Positions 46,560-58,630 are shown, numbered from the stretch's first letter. The stretch: DNA of 64,000 nt from Lunularia cruciata (GCA_948567375.1 OX419760.1:2108001-2172000), one strand, 5' to 3'. Translations and numbers: made by a program. The notes: generated from the sequence alone by a model not told the origin.

Positions 46560-47380
46560 GTGATATCGTCGCTAGCATTAGAGACCCCTTCCACTCGCAT
46601 CGATGACAAACTAGATCAAACAGGGGAAAGAGTCATACAGAGGAGGACGCTTCAGTTGAAGATATCGCTGGTGATGCACTGCTCAGGGAAAAGCTCGAAG
46701 AAGAGCAGAATCTCCGAGCTTGATGCCAAGAGCTGCAAATGGCCATTGACTGCCTAAGCTGATTCGTCAAAGTACTCCCACTTCAATTCCCGAGTGCTGT
46801 AACGCGTCTCGATCCCTTATTCTTCCCACCTCCTCCTCATGCTCTCCGAACTCCACGTTCTAAACCCCTTCCTGATTCTATTCCTACTTTCACCTCAGTT
46901 CATCGCTCGGTGCACTGCCCCTGCACTCGTGGTGAGAAAAGAATCTGAAAAGATCTCGGAACCTTGCGAGAGTTGAATTATGGAGTGATGAAGGGGAGAA
47001 TCCCGATGTGGTCCGATCTCAGACTAACTACTGGTGGGTCCAAAGCCACATGTCCAGAAACCCGAACTCCTCTCTCTTGTACACAACTTTATTGAAGTCC
47101 CCGCAAATCTTTATCTCAATGGAGAGTACATTGATGGCAGAGTACTTTGTATGCCGCAAGATGAGAACGATGGACGGGATGCTTAAGGTTATGAATCAAT
47201 GAAATGGCTAACCACACAACGTGTTGATGTGTTACTCGGAGGTACTTAGCAGGATTCTCTCGAGGGGAGACGAGAGACTATGGATAGGTACTCCTTTTAA
47301 GATACTTTCAAGATGCCTTATTCAAAGTAGTATTGCTCAATGACTATAGCAGGCAAAGTCTGAAAATCATATGCACATAG
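46560..47380. other. Intergenic, upstream of the conserved unknown gene
   Basis: Likely promoter region of the minus-strand gene. Small plus-strand frames at 46,560 and 47,008 show no family features. Confidence 0.3.
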
Positions 47381-50236
47381 TTCAATATCTTGATATATTT
47401 GGAAAGTGTAATGTTCATCTTTCATATCTCATTTGACCTATAAAATAAATTTTGGGATGGGATGGCCAGTTCTCAATTTCATAGCTCGTAAATATTTCGT
47501 CCCTTTTTTAGGAAATCAGATACAATCGTTTGTTTATTTGTCTCTATTCCGATAAAATGATACATCCTGTATATGTACCTGAAGGATCAAGATCACATTT
47601 GAAAAATATGCATATTATGGTTGGTGTTGATTTAGCCTTGGATCGAACCTTAGCCAACCAAAGGTGATGTTGTAGTTGGAAATATAATACGTCTAAATGG
47701 GTTTTAATAATTTAAGGGAGCCCTGTCAGGAGATACCTTCACTCAATCTTGTGATAGTTTTTTCTTTAATCTCAAGAATTAAATTTTCTTTCTCTACCTT
47801 TACTTTAATGCTCAAATTGAACTTAGAAATAGAACGGAGCCTCTATATGTTTCATTTGGCTTTCTAGACTAATAATTTGCGTATGTATACACCGTAAACT
47901 ATTTGAATGTGAGAATTTGAGTTGAATTGAGGAAAAGCTTTTCCGAGTAATCGAGCTACAGTCATGAACTACCTACATTATGTTCATAATCGATTTGTTT
48001 TAATGCTATCCAAGTTGTTATAGTGTCTCCCGACCGGTTCCCTATTTTATTTCAATGTTGCATTGTCATACTAAGGATCCTCGACAATGTCCTGTTTGCT
48101 TACATAGAGATATTACAGTTCTATATATTTAGATTTCAATCCTACAAGGTTAACGATTTTTCATTTCTTGACAGGATTGGACTATTCTGATCAAGTTGTT
48201 CATAAAGTAGTCAAGATCTTCACTCAAATCCTAAAAGGGCAAACATTTTCCACCTATTGGTAGGATTGAAATATTTTATCAAAATGTTCTATAGTAGTTA
48301 AGATCTTTCTCCAATCTTAAAAGGTCAAACATTCTTCATTTATTGACCGGATTGGATTATTTTCTGATCAAGTTGTTCTTAAAGTTCTCCGGTTTTGGTA
48401 AAAGTATATTAGGTAGTCTAAAATAATTCATCCAATTTTTGATACTAGAAAGTACTCAAAATTACAAGTTGGTAATTTCATCTACTATTTAGAATTTAAG
48501 TATCTTTCAAGACCTTTTTTCAAAACTTAATGATCTAATAAAATAACTTTGTAACTTTCCTCTTAATTAGAGAAATCAAAATATGAGGGAACTTAACTAA
48601 AGATTATATCACTTTGTTCATCAATAAGTTAAAGCTCCTTTTCTATACAAAGAAAATTTTAGCTTATCTTACATATATATATATATATATAGAGAGAGAT
48701 AAAATTAAAATTCCTTTTTCATCTTCTAACATGCAAATATGCTCTATTTAGTCCTTGGGTCTTTTCTTCTTGTTTTCTTTACTTTCTTCTTAGATTTTGG
48801 TTTTCTATAAAGAGTACACCCACTCCACTTAGTCATGGTTTATATATTTATATATTTTTCATGATATGGCATGATATTCACAAAAAAAATATTCATATTT
48901 GTTGATATTAAAAGCTCACTAATTCATCTTTGATATTCAATTTGTTAGTTCATACACATATATCCAACTTTTATTTTGAGATAGAACTTTCAAATAATAA
49001 GAAAAATCCTTAGCATATTATACAAAATTTCATGAATTATATTTTATAAGTCTATGTCTTTAGCAAAACTTCTGAAAATTCTTTTAGATGATTTAATTTG
49101 ATAAATTATAATATCCCAATAACCATTCAAACTAAGTTCCTTTTGAGATTTGATTGCGCTCCAGAAAAACAAGTTAGATAAGGTCTACAAGTTTTATGGT
49201 ACATTGCTTTATACCTGTGTTATAGTAATACTTATCATCCCTTTTTACCATTTGAATTATTATGTGTTTACTATATTATATTATTTATTGCATGATAAGA
49301 ACAAGAAAGAATGTACAAGTAAGAATATACAGTCTTCCTCCATTAATTTATACCTTGGGTAAATAGGTAATCCTATAAGTTAATGGAGATTGTGAATTAG
49401 TGGAATCCCCCCTTAACTTATAAGTTATGGACTATAAGTTAACGATTTAACAGAAGGAGAATGTAAAACCTTATGGGTACTCACGACAACCTGGTATTGA
49501 CAATAACCTTGGAGGGAAGACTTATAAACCCTTTTCAATACTTACAATACCATATAATCATCCATGCAATCACCAAGATGTCACGTTATTGTCCTCTTAT
49601 AGCCAAGCGGCCAAGTAAGATCAAAGAGAAAAGAGAAAGAGAAATGCAATAGGGGTTTTAGAAAAAGTTTTATGAAGCTCTATATATTTTCATATAGATT
49701 ATTATGAAGTGTTGAATAAATCGGTCAGGGGTGCCGGCGGGAGGAAGAAAGAGTCCCACTACGGAGTTCCAGCCAAGTTCCTTATTATTAGCAAACTCCA
49801 TAAGAGGTGGTTTGTAGAAATTAAGGGATATGGATTTTTTTGTTGTCACACCGTAATGCATTAATTACATATTAGGGTTAATAAAGTGCTTGGTGTAGAG
49901 TGAATCTCATCTGCACCGGTTGCCACCCAATGTAATGTGTTAATTTAGTAATGTGTTAATTTATGATTAAATGGGGTTTTGCTCATTGTTGCTTGTCGCT
50001 GTTCGTTGTTGCTCGTCTTTGCTCGTAGTCATGCAATAGCGCCCATAGCTGCTGGTTAGCACCTGAAGTTGCTCATTGTTGATGGTAGTCGCTTGTTGCC
50101 GCTAGTAGCCACTTGATAGTGCTAGTTGATTTTGCATCCACATGTGAGACTGTATTGCAATCAGGTTCTTGATCTCCTTTTGCTAAATTTTCATTGCACT
50201 TTTGGAGTAAAATTCCTTGACCTCTAATTAATTTCT
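47381..50236. other. AT-rich non-coding tract with short repeats
   Basis: Base composition shifts sharply to AT from about 47.4 kb. Three imperfect units of 86-89 bp begin GGATTG at 48,174, 48,263 and 48,349 (shared AAGATCTT, TCAAATCCTAAAAGG-like and GATCAAGTTGTTC strings). (AT)9(AG)4 lies at 48,673-48,699. The palindrome AACTTATAAGTT occurs near 49,417. A GCT/GTT-rich low-complexity run occupies 49,978-50,110. No gene is seen. Confidence 0.6.
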
Positions 50237-50264
50237 TGGTTGCCGCAAGACGGTGCAAATCATG

Positions 50265-50836
50265 TGTCATGTGTATATACATCGCTACACAACATACATC
50301 GTTGTCAACATCATACACTATAGAAGCACAACTCACACATAAGTCATACATAGTCAGTTGGGCACTGATTACAGTCAAGCCACACCCACTCAAGCATAGA
50401 GAATCTAGGTGACGCTTGCCGGCCTCTGTCCACCATAGCCAGGAACTCAAAGGCTCAACATCAGAGAAGTGAGCTCTCTAGAGCTGCACTTCAAAAGTAT
50501 ACCCCCTGGACTCAAGCTAGGTCTGAACTCTAACGGTCCCGCTAATGGCACACTTGACGGTGCAAACGGTGCAAAGTGACGGTGGGCCTCACCGTGAAGT
50601 CAATACCCCAAACACGAAATCTGACCGTCGGAAAGTAGTATTTGAGGAATTGCTAAAATAACTCTAACTACTATCACTGCAACTCCAGTGTCCGAGCAAT
50701 CTAGATGCGACACTACAAATGGCGTGATAGCTGTCGTGTGTATATACATTGCTACACAACATACATCGCTGTCAACATCATACACTATAGAAGCACAACT
50801 CACACATAAGTCATACATAGACTCTAAAGTGCCACA
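50265..50836 (-). repeat. LTR-like block of methyltransferase gypsy element, copy 2 (element 3' side)
   Basis: It matches 823-1463. The inner part (GGGCACTGATTACAGTCAAG ... GACACTACAAATGGCGTGA) recurs at 60,110-60,498 at the other end of the element. It ends AAGTGCCACA. As in copy 1 the GTGTATATACAT ... CATACATAG block occurs at both its ends. Confidence 0.6.
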
Positions 50837-51003
50837 ATTGCCCCTAGCTTCCGTTTAGGTCCCTCTAACTCCAGATAGCCATCTACTCCAAGTATATGGT
50901 ATACCCTATAATGGGCAAAGATCAGGAGGCCGGGTGCTATGGAGCCCCATCGTTAGTCACTTGTTTGCAATCTATACCATATAAAGAATGAACTAGCTAT
51001 AGG

Positions 51004-51438
51004 TCAAGTACATCTAGGACATAACCACTGTCCCTGAGGAACCACCGTGAAGGGAGGAGTCATATATGCCATATGCCATCCTCTTGAACAACTATCACAC
51101 ACTAACATAGTAGCAGCTCTACCAGAAGAGCCACATAACATACACCTCAAGCCTGCACGTACAAGTGCGAAGCTTGGGTCCATAGTACCATCAATGTTTG
51201 GGAGGTGGCATGGCGCACAATTGCGCACATGATCCTTCCAAACAACACCATCATGTCCTTCCAACACAAGGACTCTAGATGGCAAACTCTCATGCACTCT
51301 GAGGATAGTGCAACATGTCAAAACATCAAGTGTCGTTGGAGCTGTCTGCTGTAGATATACATAGTCTCTTGGATGAAATTGACAAATTGAGGGTCTTTGA
51401 GGGCAAAGATCAGGAGGCTGGGTGCTATGGAGCCCCAT
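51004..51438 (-). pseudogene. PHD finger, outer (distal) unit, all zinc ligands intact
   Basis: The residues VWKDHVRNCAPCHLPNIDGT lead into the PHD finger: CMLC, then VCDSC, then GWHMAC, then GQWLCPRC, giving all eight C4HC3 ligands and the conserved Trp. The frame ends CPRCT and TGA. The module would bind histone H3 tails if it behaves like other PHD fingers. It is separated from the integrase by the duplicated unit, so it is not in frame with it. Confidence 0.82.
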
Positions 51439-51515
51439 CGTTAGTCGCCTGTCTGCAATCTATACCATATAAAGAATGAACTAGCTATAGGTCAAGTACA
51501 TCTAGGACATAACCA

Positions 51516-51888
51516 CTATCCCTGAGGAACCACCGTGAAGGGAGGAGTCATACATGCCATATGCCATCCTCTTGAACAACTATCACACACTAACATAGTA
51601 GCAGCTCTACCAAAAGAGCCACATAACATACACCTCAAGCCTGCACGTACAAGTGCGAAGCTTGGGTCCATAGTACTATCAATGTTTGGGAGGTGGCATG
51701 GCGCACAATTGCGCACATGATCCTTCCAAACAACACCATCATGTCCTTCCAACACAAGGACTCTAGATGGCAAACTCTCATGCACTCTCAAGATAGTGCA
51801 GCCTGTCAAAACATCAAGTGTCGTTGGGGCTGTTTGCTATAGATATACATAGTCTCTTGGATGAAATCGACGAATTGAGGGTCTTTAA
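51516..51888 (-). pseudogene. PHD finger, inner unit joined to integrase tail, one stop
   Basis: Same domain as the outer unit. A TAG replaces the Gln before the conserved Trp (PQG, stop, WLCPRC), so the last Cys pair would not be made. This unit is contiguous with the integrase. Confidence 0.82.
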
Positions 51889-52660
51889 CCTCCTCCTCGA
51901 ATGGTAGCATAGTGTAAAGTATCTCTATGCTGAGCAATTGCCAAGTTCTCAAAGGCCATTGGCATCACTCTCTGAAAGATCTCTGCCCGCTGAGAACATG
52001 CACTTTTCTATACATCTGGGTCATCTAAGTCCAAAACTACAATAACATCTCAATGAATAGCTGCAGGTAAATTTGGATCTCGTCCATAGAGTATAAAGTA
52101 TGAAGAGAAGGATGCTAAGGAGGATTGTTGGCTGAACCGATAGCCCATGGCCAACCAAGGCAATTGGAGATCCCAATCTCCCAAGTGGTCTCTAATCAAA
52201 CCATACTTTTGCAATCCTCTCTTCACCGTCTGAACCACTCTCTCTGCTAAGCCATCTGCCTCAAGGTGATCTTGAGATGTAGTATGATGATCAATCAAAG
52301 CCTTGTCACACAAGACCTAAAACTCTCCCAAGAACTCTATACCCTGATCAGTCAAAACCTCAATTGGTGCACCCAAATGACTAAGAACTTGATCCAAGAA
52401 CGAGTAAGTTGTCCCTTCACTAGACTTGTCAAGAAGTGCCACCAACTCAATCCACTTGGAGAAGTGCTCCACCATCACCAAAACATACCGATGATGTCTC
52501 ATAGTCAATAATAAAGGTCCAACAAAGTCCAAACTCCAATGGTATTCTAATCCCATGATAGGTAATGGGTGTAACTGTGGCGTAGGAGCATTGAATGATG
52601 CTCTAACTCAATCACAAACCACACATCTGGCAACAAACTATTGTACCTCGGTTTGCATTC
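51889..52660 (-). pseudogene. Ty3/gypsy integrase, copy 2
   Basis: The DDE core is visible: first Asp in EYHWSLDFVGPL, second Asp in EVLTDQGIEFLGEF, Glu in HLEADGLAERVVQTV. The C-terminal part reads PWLAMGYRFSQQSSLASF and continues SYFILYGRDPNLPA. Breaks lie at about 52,045 and 52,315. Integrase inserts element DNA into the host genome. Confidence 0.88.
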
Positions 52661-53640
52661 CGTGCCACCAATAATGACTCTAGAGTAAGCTATATGTACG
52701 CTTTACTCCAAAATGTCCTAGCTCCTCATGAGCATGACGAACTAACTGTGGTCTTTGAGATGGAAGTGGTACTACTTGTACTCGACCATCCTCCCATACA
52801 CGCAAAAAGTGTTTGCCCTCCAATCTGAACCGTCTGGCTTGCTGAAGAACACGGTCTCTCTCCTTGGCCCCAACATTGCCACCCACAACACCAGTGCGAA
52901 GATAGTCCATCACTAAGACATCATCATGAATATCTTGCTGAACTATACCAATATCTTCACTCTCTGGATCTGTGACCTCAATAACTCCTCCTGTATGTGT
53001 TGAGAGAGATACCACCAAAGCCTCAAAAAATATACATAGAAAGGTAGATGCATGCCAACTTGGCACCATCTCCTCATCTGTCTCACCATGCCAATGTGCT
53101 CCAGTCTGATCCTGCTGGCTGGGACATGGGTTTCTACTCAACCCATCTGCATCACGGTTCACCTCTCCAGGTCTGTGAACAACCTTGAAATCATACTCTT
53201 GTAAAATCAAAGCCCATCGTGCAAGCTTCCCTGAAAGCTTGTTGGACTCCATCAACCACTTCAGTGGCTGATGATCAGTGATGAGAGTGAAGGGGTTACC
53301 AAATAGGTAACATCGGAAATGTGCTACTGCCCAAACTGTTGCCAAGCACTCTCCCTCATATGAACTATACTTTGCCTCTGCTGAATTGTTGGAGCAACTA
53401 GCATAGGCCACCAAAAACTCCTTCCTCTCATCATCATGCTAAGTGAGCACTGCTCCAAGCCCCAACATACTCCAATTAGTATGAACCTGAAATGGTCGTC
53501 CTTTGATTGGTCTCTTCAAAATAGGAGCAGATATCAACCTCTCCTTGAGCTCTATAAAAGCTCTCTCCTGCTCGTCTCCCCAACACCACTCCTATGTTAG
53601 CTTGGTCAGCTTTGTCAAGGCCTTGGCAATGGCACTAAAT
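52661..53640 (-). pseudogene. Ty3/gypsy RNase H and integrase zinc domain, copy 2
   Basis: An open frame of 244 codons (52,680-53,414) includes AKYSSYEGECLATVWAVAHF, TDHQPLKWLMES, VVHRPGEVNRDADGLSRNPC and the start of the HHCC domain (HAHEELGHFGVKRTYSLL). The first RNase H Asp lies upstream in a different frame. This is the best-preserved part of the element. Confidence 0.9.
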
Positions 53641-54504
53641 CCTCTAACATAGCAGCAATAGAAGTTCGCCAACCCAAGGAATGCTTGCACTCTGCTCACA
53701 TCCATAGGCCAAGAAATACGTGCAATAGCCTCCACCTAGGTCTGCTGAACACCAAGTCCTTTGGGGTAGATAGTGTGACCAAAATACTCAACCTACTCTT
53801 GGAAGAACCTACATTTCCCAAGATGTAATTTGAGTCCATGAGATCTCAACCTCTCAAACACTTCCAACAACTATCTCTCATGCTCCTTCACAATAGTACT
53901 ATAAACCAAAATATCATCAATATAGCACCAAGCAAAATCCAATCCAGCTAGGATCCTATCCATGACCCTCTAGAACTCAACAGGAGTGTTCTTTAACCCA
54001 AATGGTAAGAACCTCCACTGATATAACACATCCTTGTCGTGAGGATCAATAGCCCAAAATGTTGTCTTGGACTTATCCTCCTCTCTGATCGGCACTGATG
54101 ATATCCCGCTTGAAGATCCAAAGTACTGAAGACCTTTGCATGCCCAATCACATCAAAAAACTCCTCCGGTGTAGGCATGGCATACCAATCAGCCCTGGTC
54201 TGACGGTTGATAGGACGGTTGATAGGTAATCTCCACATATCCGCCTATCCATGTAGTTGCCATGCATATCCTTCTTGGCCAGCATCACTATCGTTGATGC
54301 ATACTCTCCATGTGAAATCTCCACTAAACCAACCTCAAAAAGGTCACTATTGCGGCTCTGAATCAATGTCTTCTCCATGTCACTATAACGATAAGGACGT
54401 TGGAAAACTGGTGTATTGCTAGTGAGATCAATCCGTATACCATGTCCCTTTAGAGCACCCAAATCCTTCATACTGAAGGCAAAACAACTCGTGTGGCTCC
54501 TCAA
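53641..54504 (-). pseudogene. Ty3/gypsy reverse transcriptase, copy 2
   Basis: The frame at 54,148-54,504 reads FAFSMKDLGALKGHGIRIDL, FQRPYRYSDMEKTLIQ and GLVEISHGEYASTIVMLAKK, which is the RT N-terminal part. After frameshifts the minus strand reads GYHQCRSE, the FLPFGLKNTPVEFxRVMDR-like block, and CYIDDILVYS at about 53,900-53,930. The catalytic Asp pair is intact. Confidence 0.88.
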
Positions 54505-54944
54505 GAACCTCCAAACCCTCCGTCTTTCCTTCCTAGTAAGCTTGGGTCCAAGATCTGGCTTCCAAGTATCCTTTGTAACTGTAGTAGGAGTAGAAGACGT
54601 ACTAACTGGCTGCTACACTGGGCCCTTGTGAGCAATAGTGTCATGCTCCCGACCACTAGAGGTCCCAACCTCTGTGTGAAAAACTCCCTCCACTCTGGCT
54701 GCAAGCTCCATGTCCTCTAGCTGCATCCCATGTGGACCAAGGGTGTAATCCAAGTAGCCTATGCTCACCAGGATGGACTCCAAGTAGACCACTCTCCCTA
54801 GTAGCTACTGGATGTGTCCCAAGAATACTATGTCCACTCGGTCCATCACCTCCAACATGTGCCTAAATCGTTTAGATAGGCACAGGGCTCACAAGTGTCC
54901 GAGTGGTGATGCCTACCAAGTGCATCCTACGCTGCTCTGCCAAG
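54505..54944 (-). pseudogene. Linker between methyltransferase and RT, copy 2
   Basis: It corresponds to the linker at 4634-5060 in copy 1. No domain is recognised. Frameshifts and stops are present. Confidence 0.45.
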
Positions 54945-55925
54945 CCAAGGCTCACAATCCAGGTCAAAAAATTTAGGTCCGTAGCCTGACCTAACACCTG
55001 ATGCCTAGACGCCTCTAACACTGCTGGATTTATGGTAATACCGGTGCAAAAACCCATCCCCGCTCTCTCTCATCACCGTTGGGCTCCACCAACTGCTGTA
55101 ACTGTGAGTCCCAAACAAGTCCAAGTCCTCCCTCTTGAAAAGCATGAGAGCCTAGGAAACTCATGAGTGTGGGAAATGCGGCTCTAGGCTGTCCAACTAG
55201 GTTCACCACTGCCATAGGTGACCTATCAGCCTTTACCACTGTCTGAGATTGACGCCCAACATCCAAATATCATCAACAAGGATGTGGTCAAGTCGCTAAA
55301 TCCCATCATAAGCATGATGTAAACCTCTCTAGGTAAGAGGTTCGTCCACCAAAGACAAAGAAGATGAGCCCATGATCCCACTCTACCTGCATCTAACAAT
55401 ACAGCAGGTCCCATCCAAGAATGGATTTGATGTGTACTCGCCACCACTCTGGTGTGAGAATAACCCATCAAAGGAACGTTCTCTAAAAGGTAAGCTAGAG
55501 AAACAGACTGATGAACTTGGAGATGTTGTAATACCCGTAACATCTCCCAAAACACACCAGAACAAGGATCTTGAAGACCCAAACCACAGCCCGCACGTGT
55601 ATGTCCTTGACATGGCCATCCAAAAATCACCAAGTGAATGAGCCCATTTCTCTCTAGGTCATGCACCCCCAATAAGGAAATGTCTATTGGTAGGGCCTTC
55701 TGGTAACCTCTAACTGCTGACATTGGTAATAACTCCGGATATCGATAGGCCAAGTGTGCCACATGATGGAGAGAGACTCGCCTAGCAGTCTCATCTCTCT
55801 CTACATAAAAGTACCTCTATACTTGTATACCCGCCTGTAACACCGTAGCTAGTCTGGTGCTAATCCCACCAAACAACTCCAATAGACATATCTCCTCTAC
55901 TGGATACTGCCAAGCAATGAGTGTG
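54945..55925 (-). pseudogene. C5-cytosine DNA methyltransferase (DNMT3-like) inside a Ty3/gypsy element, copy 2
   Basis: All main C5-methyltransferase motifs occur in canonical order: I (CLLELFGGISTRLA; FGG codons 55,865-55,873), II (AGIQV, RYFYVERDE), IV (LVIFGWPCQGHTRAG; PCQ codons 55,607-55,615), VI (AYLLENVPLM; ENV codons 55,475-55,483), VIII (AVLLDAGRVGSWAH, LWWTNLLP), then a recognition-type region with PRAAFPTLMSF and GLVWDS, IX (NGDERERG) and X (HQVLGQATDLNFLTW). The Pro-Cys catalytic pair is intact. FPTLM...WD...GF...LGQA and the AxxV-x-AH-R-x-R-like motif VIII point to DNMT3 over DNMT1/CMT. Plant DRM is excluded by order because DRM is circularly permuted. The long frame 55,226-55,762 is open; a TAG near 55,830 and frameshifts near 55,060 and 55,260 break the rest. 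It lies between protease and RT. Confidence 0.87.
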
Positions 55926-56440
55926 GTATCCAGAGGTGTCAAAGCAATTGCCTCTGGAGGCTCATCCTCACACTCATCTCCTAATGGTACGAAGGCTCCA
56001 CTTCAAGCCTACTGCACCAACTGATTTGCATGCTGCTACAATGCCTCCTCTGAACTCCACAATGGAACATCCAAAGTGGATGGAACAATCCCACTCTTAC
56101 TCCAAAGCTGAGTGATCTCCTCTGGTACTGGAGTATCGCATTGGCATTCCCCTCCAACAAGTCACCAGGCCAAGTAACTGCACCACTGAAAGCTAAAACT
56201 AAGCTGCCATGGTCCTGAACTGTAGTGAGCCAAGACTGCCACTACTAAAGCGTACTGGTAGGCAACATACCCGTCCCTCACCAGACTGCCAACCAGGTCT
56301 ATAAGAGGCTGTCTCCTCCCAATAGTCAATGCTAAAACCCATGGGGTATAACACTGCTCCCCCAACTAGACATCATATGACTCAGCTATTATCGCAATAG
56401 CCTGAGCTCTCACCACCGGGCTATCAGTCGAATGACCAGG
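55926..56440 (-). pseudogene. Region between protease and methyltransferase, copy 2
   Basis: Minus-strand text such as GLVEISxG-unrelated CQCDTPVPEEITQLW and AFVPLGDECEDEPPEAIALT leads into methyltransferase motif I. It may be a tether or N-terminal extension of the methyltransferase. No domain is recognised. A stop-broken frame at 56,162-56,365 is also unassigned. Confidence 0.4.
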
Positions 56441-56640
56441 CTGAACCTAGAGAACAAGCTCCCCACGTGTGATGTACTATGTCGAACCACCACCTAGAGA
56501 TGTCTGGATATGAAATAGACACCTCTCCACATCGGTCTTCCGTAACTCCAAACCAACAACTGCAGCCTTCCCCAACATAAGAGGTTGCGCACCAGAGTCT
56601 AACAAGACTCTCTATGGTGTATAGAACTTCCCTAAAGGTC
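56441..56640 (-). pseudogene. Gypsy aspartic protease, copy 2
   Basis: VLLDSGAQPLMLGKAAV carries the Asp-Ser-Gly active site, followed by GLELRKTDVERCLFHIQTS. The active site is kept, while nearby stops (TAG at about 56,610) break the frame. Confidence 0.7.
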
Positions 56641-58630
56641 CCACCAAATGGAAAATCCCCCTCTAGTTATCCAATAGGACAACACTAGGTGTGAACCATG
56701 ATCTCTCAAAGGCCTATCTAGCTAGCAACTCCTCCAATCTAGCCGTTGCTGCTTGCCATAAACCACTGGTCGCTGAATGAATCCCATGCTCCTCAACCAA
56801 GTTAGCTCCACTCTCAACCACCTCTGCCCTAGTAGTAAGAACCACATCATCCTTACTCTCACAAAGTGTGGTAGCCAACCGGAACACTGGGGTTGGGTCA
56901 ACTCCCAATGTAAACATGTCATTGACCAAAAACAAAGGACGCCACATAATCAGCTGAGCCGCCCCCGCTAGACTCAGTCTGTGTAGTAGTAGGTGGTTGA
57001 CTAGCAAGTAGTCCATCATGCACTCCATCACTACCTACCACACCTACACTAGGACGTCTAGGAACCATGGATGTTGTCTGCAATGCCTCAGATAGCGTGA
57101 AAGACTGGGGAAGTCTGACCTGTCTCCCAACCTCTCCTCTCTATGGGTCCAACTCCACTAATGCTCCTCTAGGCTCTGGAGCACGTACTGCACTCCTAGT
57201 CACTACTGCAGATGCATCCACCTGTGCTGCTCCGCGCATGAAATCCAAAGCATCTTTGTCACCAGTATATGAGTTGGAAGCCTCAGCACCCGAATCTAAT
57301 CTCCTTCGAGCAATAGCCATACTAGCCAATCTCTGCTCCAACTGCTCAATCCGAGTAGCCATAGTTATGTCAGAAGTAAGGGCAGGTACTACACCCCTAC
57401 TAGGTGTAGATCCTCTACCACCACCTCTACCACCTCGTCCTCCATGAACTAGAGCTCCTCTACTACCTGCCATAGCAGCCCCACCACTCCGTAACTCCGG
57501 GTGTAGGTCAAAACACCGGTCACTAGTGTGACCAAATTTGTGGTAGTGCTCATACTACCTCTATGCTGGCTGTGATGCACCGAAGGGATCAAGTCCGCTG
57601 CCTTGAGTACACTCTCTCCTATGGTGAGGTCCACCACAAGTCCAACAAGCAACACTACCACTCATTGGCTGCTGCTGACCCAAAAATGAAGGTAATGGTC
57701 TAACTACAATAGGCCCTCCACTCGCTCCATAGGATCTGGGCTGTCCACCTTGTCCTCAAAAACCAACTGGGCGTGGTGCACTCTGCTGCACTCTAGAAGA
57801 AGTCACAGCCATGGATGAGGTCTCCCTACCAAATCCAAATGTCACCACTCTCTCCTCCACCATGTTGAGCTCAATACGCTGAGCCAAACCAAAGACCATT
57901 GCCAAAGTAGGCAAAGTAGCCTACAATAACGTAGCATCACAAACTCTATGTCGTAACTCCTTGTCTAGTATCCCATACCAAAACTAGACTGCTTGGGCCT
58001 CAATAACTCCCTAAGTGAAACTGATCAGCAGCCTCATGCGAGTGTATGCCTTGCATAGGCTCTCTCCAGCCTTCCATTGGAACTCCTGCAAGCTCCTCAC
58101 CTTGTCAGTCCGCACTCCTTGGTAATTCTGCTTCAAAAACAAGAAGAACTCCACCATGGGGTTAAACCTTGGTACCACACCACCTCATGCAGCGGTACCT
58201 CCACTCATAGTAGCACTATCTCCAACTAGTGCACCTCCACTAGCTCCACTAACACTACTTGAGCTAGAACTCGTAGGTACAGCCAATCTACTCTTGGCCA
58301 CCAAACCTGAAGTGATAGGGACATAGTTCGGAGACCAATACTGTCTCTATAACTTGATCTCCTCCAAATGAGCTCTCTCAAACTCATGGTAGTCAGCCAT
58401 TGGCGGATCCTCCAGATGCTGAAACAACCCCTTCCATGCCATGAAGGATGTAAACAAAGTCGGGTTCCGTATCTGCTGCAGATCACACCAACTATCAAAC
58501 TCTTGGATGAAGTCATCCAACTCAATGGTACCCATTGTACTAGAGTAACGCCTAGGGCCTTTGGAGGCCCCATAAATCTAGTCCATGTCCCACAACAACG
58601 GTGCAGACACACCAAGTGCACTCTCAACTA
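56641..58630 (-). pseudogene. Gypsy gag with zinc knuckle, copy 2
   Basis: From right to left: an N-terminal part (MGTIELDDFIQEFDSWCDLQ, then FTSFMAWKGLFQHLEDPP), the gag core (KVRSLQEFQWKAGESLCKAY), a CCHC zinc knuckle (CWTCGGPHHRREC, about 57,615-57,655), an RGG-type Gly/Arg-rich segment (GGRGGRGGGRG), a coiled-coil-like RIEQLEQRLASMAIARRR, and a spacer to the protease. Many stops, mostly TAG, interrupt it. The RGG segment would bind RNA by analogy. Confidence 0.75.

Larger units (their letters stand above)
50913..51888 (-). repeat. 488-bp tandem duplication covering the PHD finger
   Basis: Units 50,913-51,400 and 51,401-51,888 start GGGCAAAGATCAGGAGG and are nearly identical. Each encodes the integrase tail and a PHD finger on the minus strand. 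Copy 1 of the element (1.5-2.0 kb) has only one unit. Confidence 0.92.

Noticed and set aside
48673..48699. Satellite or CRISPR-like array in the AT-rich tract
   Set aside because: Only a short microsatellite and three diverged 86-89-bp units are present, with no regular spacers. CRISPR is not expected in a plant nuclear genome.
47381..49900. Organelle DNA insertion
   Set aside because: Composition alone is suggestive, but no plastid or mitochondrial gene fragment was recognised.
54945..55925. Plant DRM-type methyltransferase
   Set aside because: DRM enzymes have motifs VI-X before I-V. Here motif I comes first and IX-X last.
54945..55925. A host methyltransferase gene into which gypsy sequences inserted by chance
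   Set aside because: The same domain occupies the same position between protease and RT in two separate element copies, with no introns.
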